A DNA stretch of 64,000 bases. It comes from Telmatactis stephensoni (Eukaryota; Cnidaria; Anthozoa; Actiniaria; Isophelliidae). The notes under the pieces are model-generated. The model was not told the DNA's origin and searched no databases. It saw only the letters and a list, made by a program, of their open reading frames with translations. A program made the translations under genes and the position numbers. Every line of letters begins with the position of its first letter. Position 1 is the stretch's first letter. This document shows, in pieces, positions 63,961 through 64,000 of the stretch. The stretch covers positions 248,001 through 312,000 of the forward strand of contig JALIZF010001476.1 of NCBI GenBank assembly GCA_029948255.1. Reading direction: 5' to 3'.

Positions 63961-64000
63961 AATAGACTGGAGAAGTACGACCGTTTCACCAATGAAACGG

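Overview
The window looks like nuclear DNA of a cnidarian, most likely a stony coral. It is AT-rich, has spliced animal genes with canonical GT-AG introns, and is crowded with animal-type LINEs, piggyBac, hAT and Tc1/mariner elements and palindromic MITEs. The coral assignment is inference from repeat and gene style; no search was possible.

Layout. 1-8.5 kb: the last ten coding exons (324 residues) of an APPBP2-like gene, a TPR substrate receptor of CUL2 ubiquitin ligases. A 35-bp minisatellite has grown out of one of its exon/intron junctions and was later split by a CR1-like LINE. 9.2-10.3 kb: an intronless class A GPCR on the minus strand. 10.3-27.6 kb: gene-poor, with gene relics (MADRF-type first exon, METTL27-like methyltransferase, DM-domain-like protein, hAT transposase tail, a possible two-exon C4 zinc protein), several fold-back or TIR elements, a tRNA-derived SINE and microsatellites. 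27.6-30.1 kb: a complete piggyBac element with perfect 19-bp TIRs and TTAA target duplications, sitting next to LINE ORF1 sequence. 30.1-39.3 kb: nested LINE relics, with target duplications and an empty-site logic that show the insertion order, a SWIM zinc-finger relic and a hairpin MITE. 39.9-43.2 kb: a Tc1/mariner (IS630) type transposon flanked by TA with ~110-bp TIRs. It carries a transposase and, convergently, a second gene coding for a PB1-like/zinc/coiled-coil protein. 43.2-64 kb: an unbroken series of Tx1/L1-like two-ORF LINEs (zinc-knuckle ORF1; endonuclease plus reverse transcriptase ORF2), all on the minus strand and head to tail, with three near-equivalent junction modules about 6.0 and 6.2 kb apart.

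The working host genes are probably only APPBP2 and the GPCR. Most other coding sequence belongs to mobile elements, mostly broken by small indels. The most unusual items are the two-gene transposon, the head-to-tail LINE array with splice-site-bearing junctions, the splice-donor-derived minisatellite, and three hairpins with different stems but the same architecture. Many breaks are single-base indels in homopolymers, so assembly error cannot be excluded for individual frameshifts.
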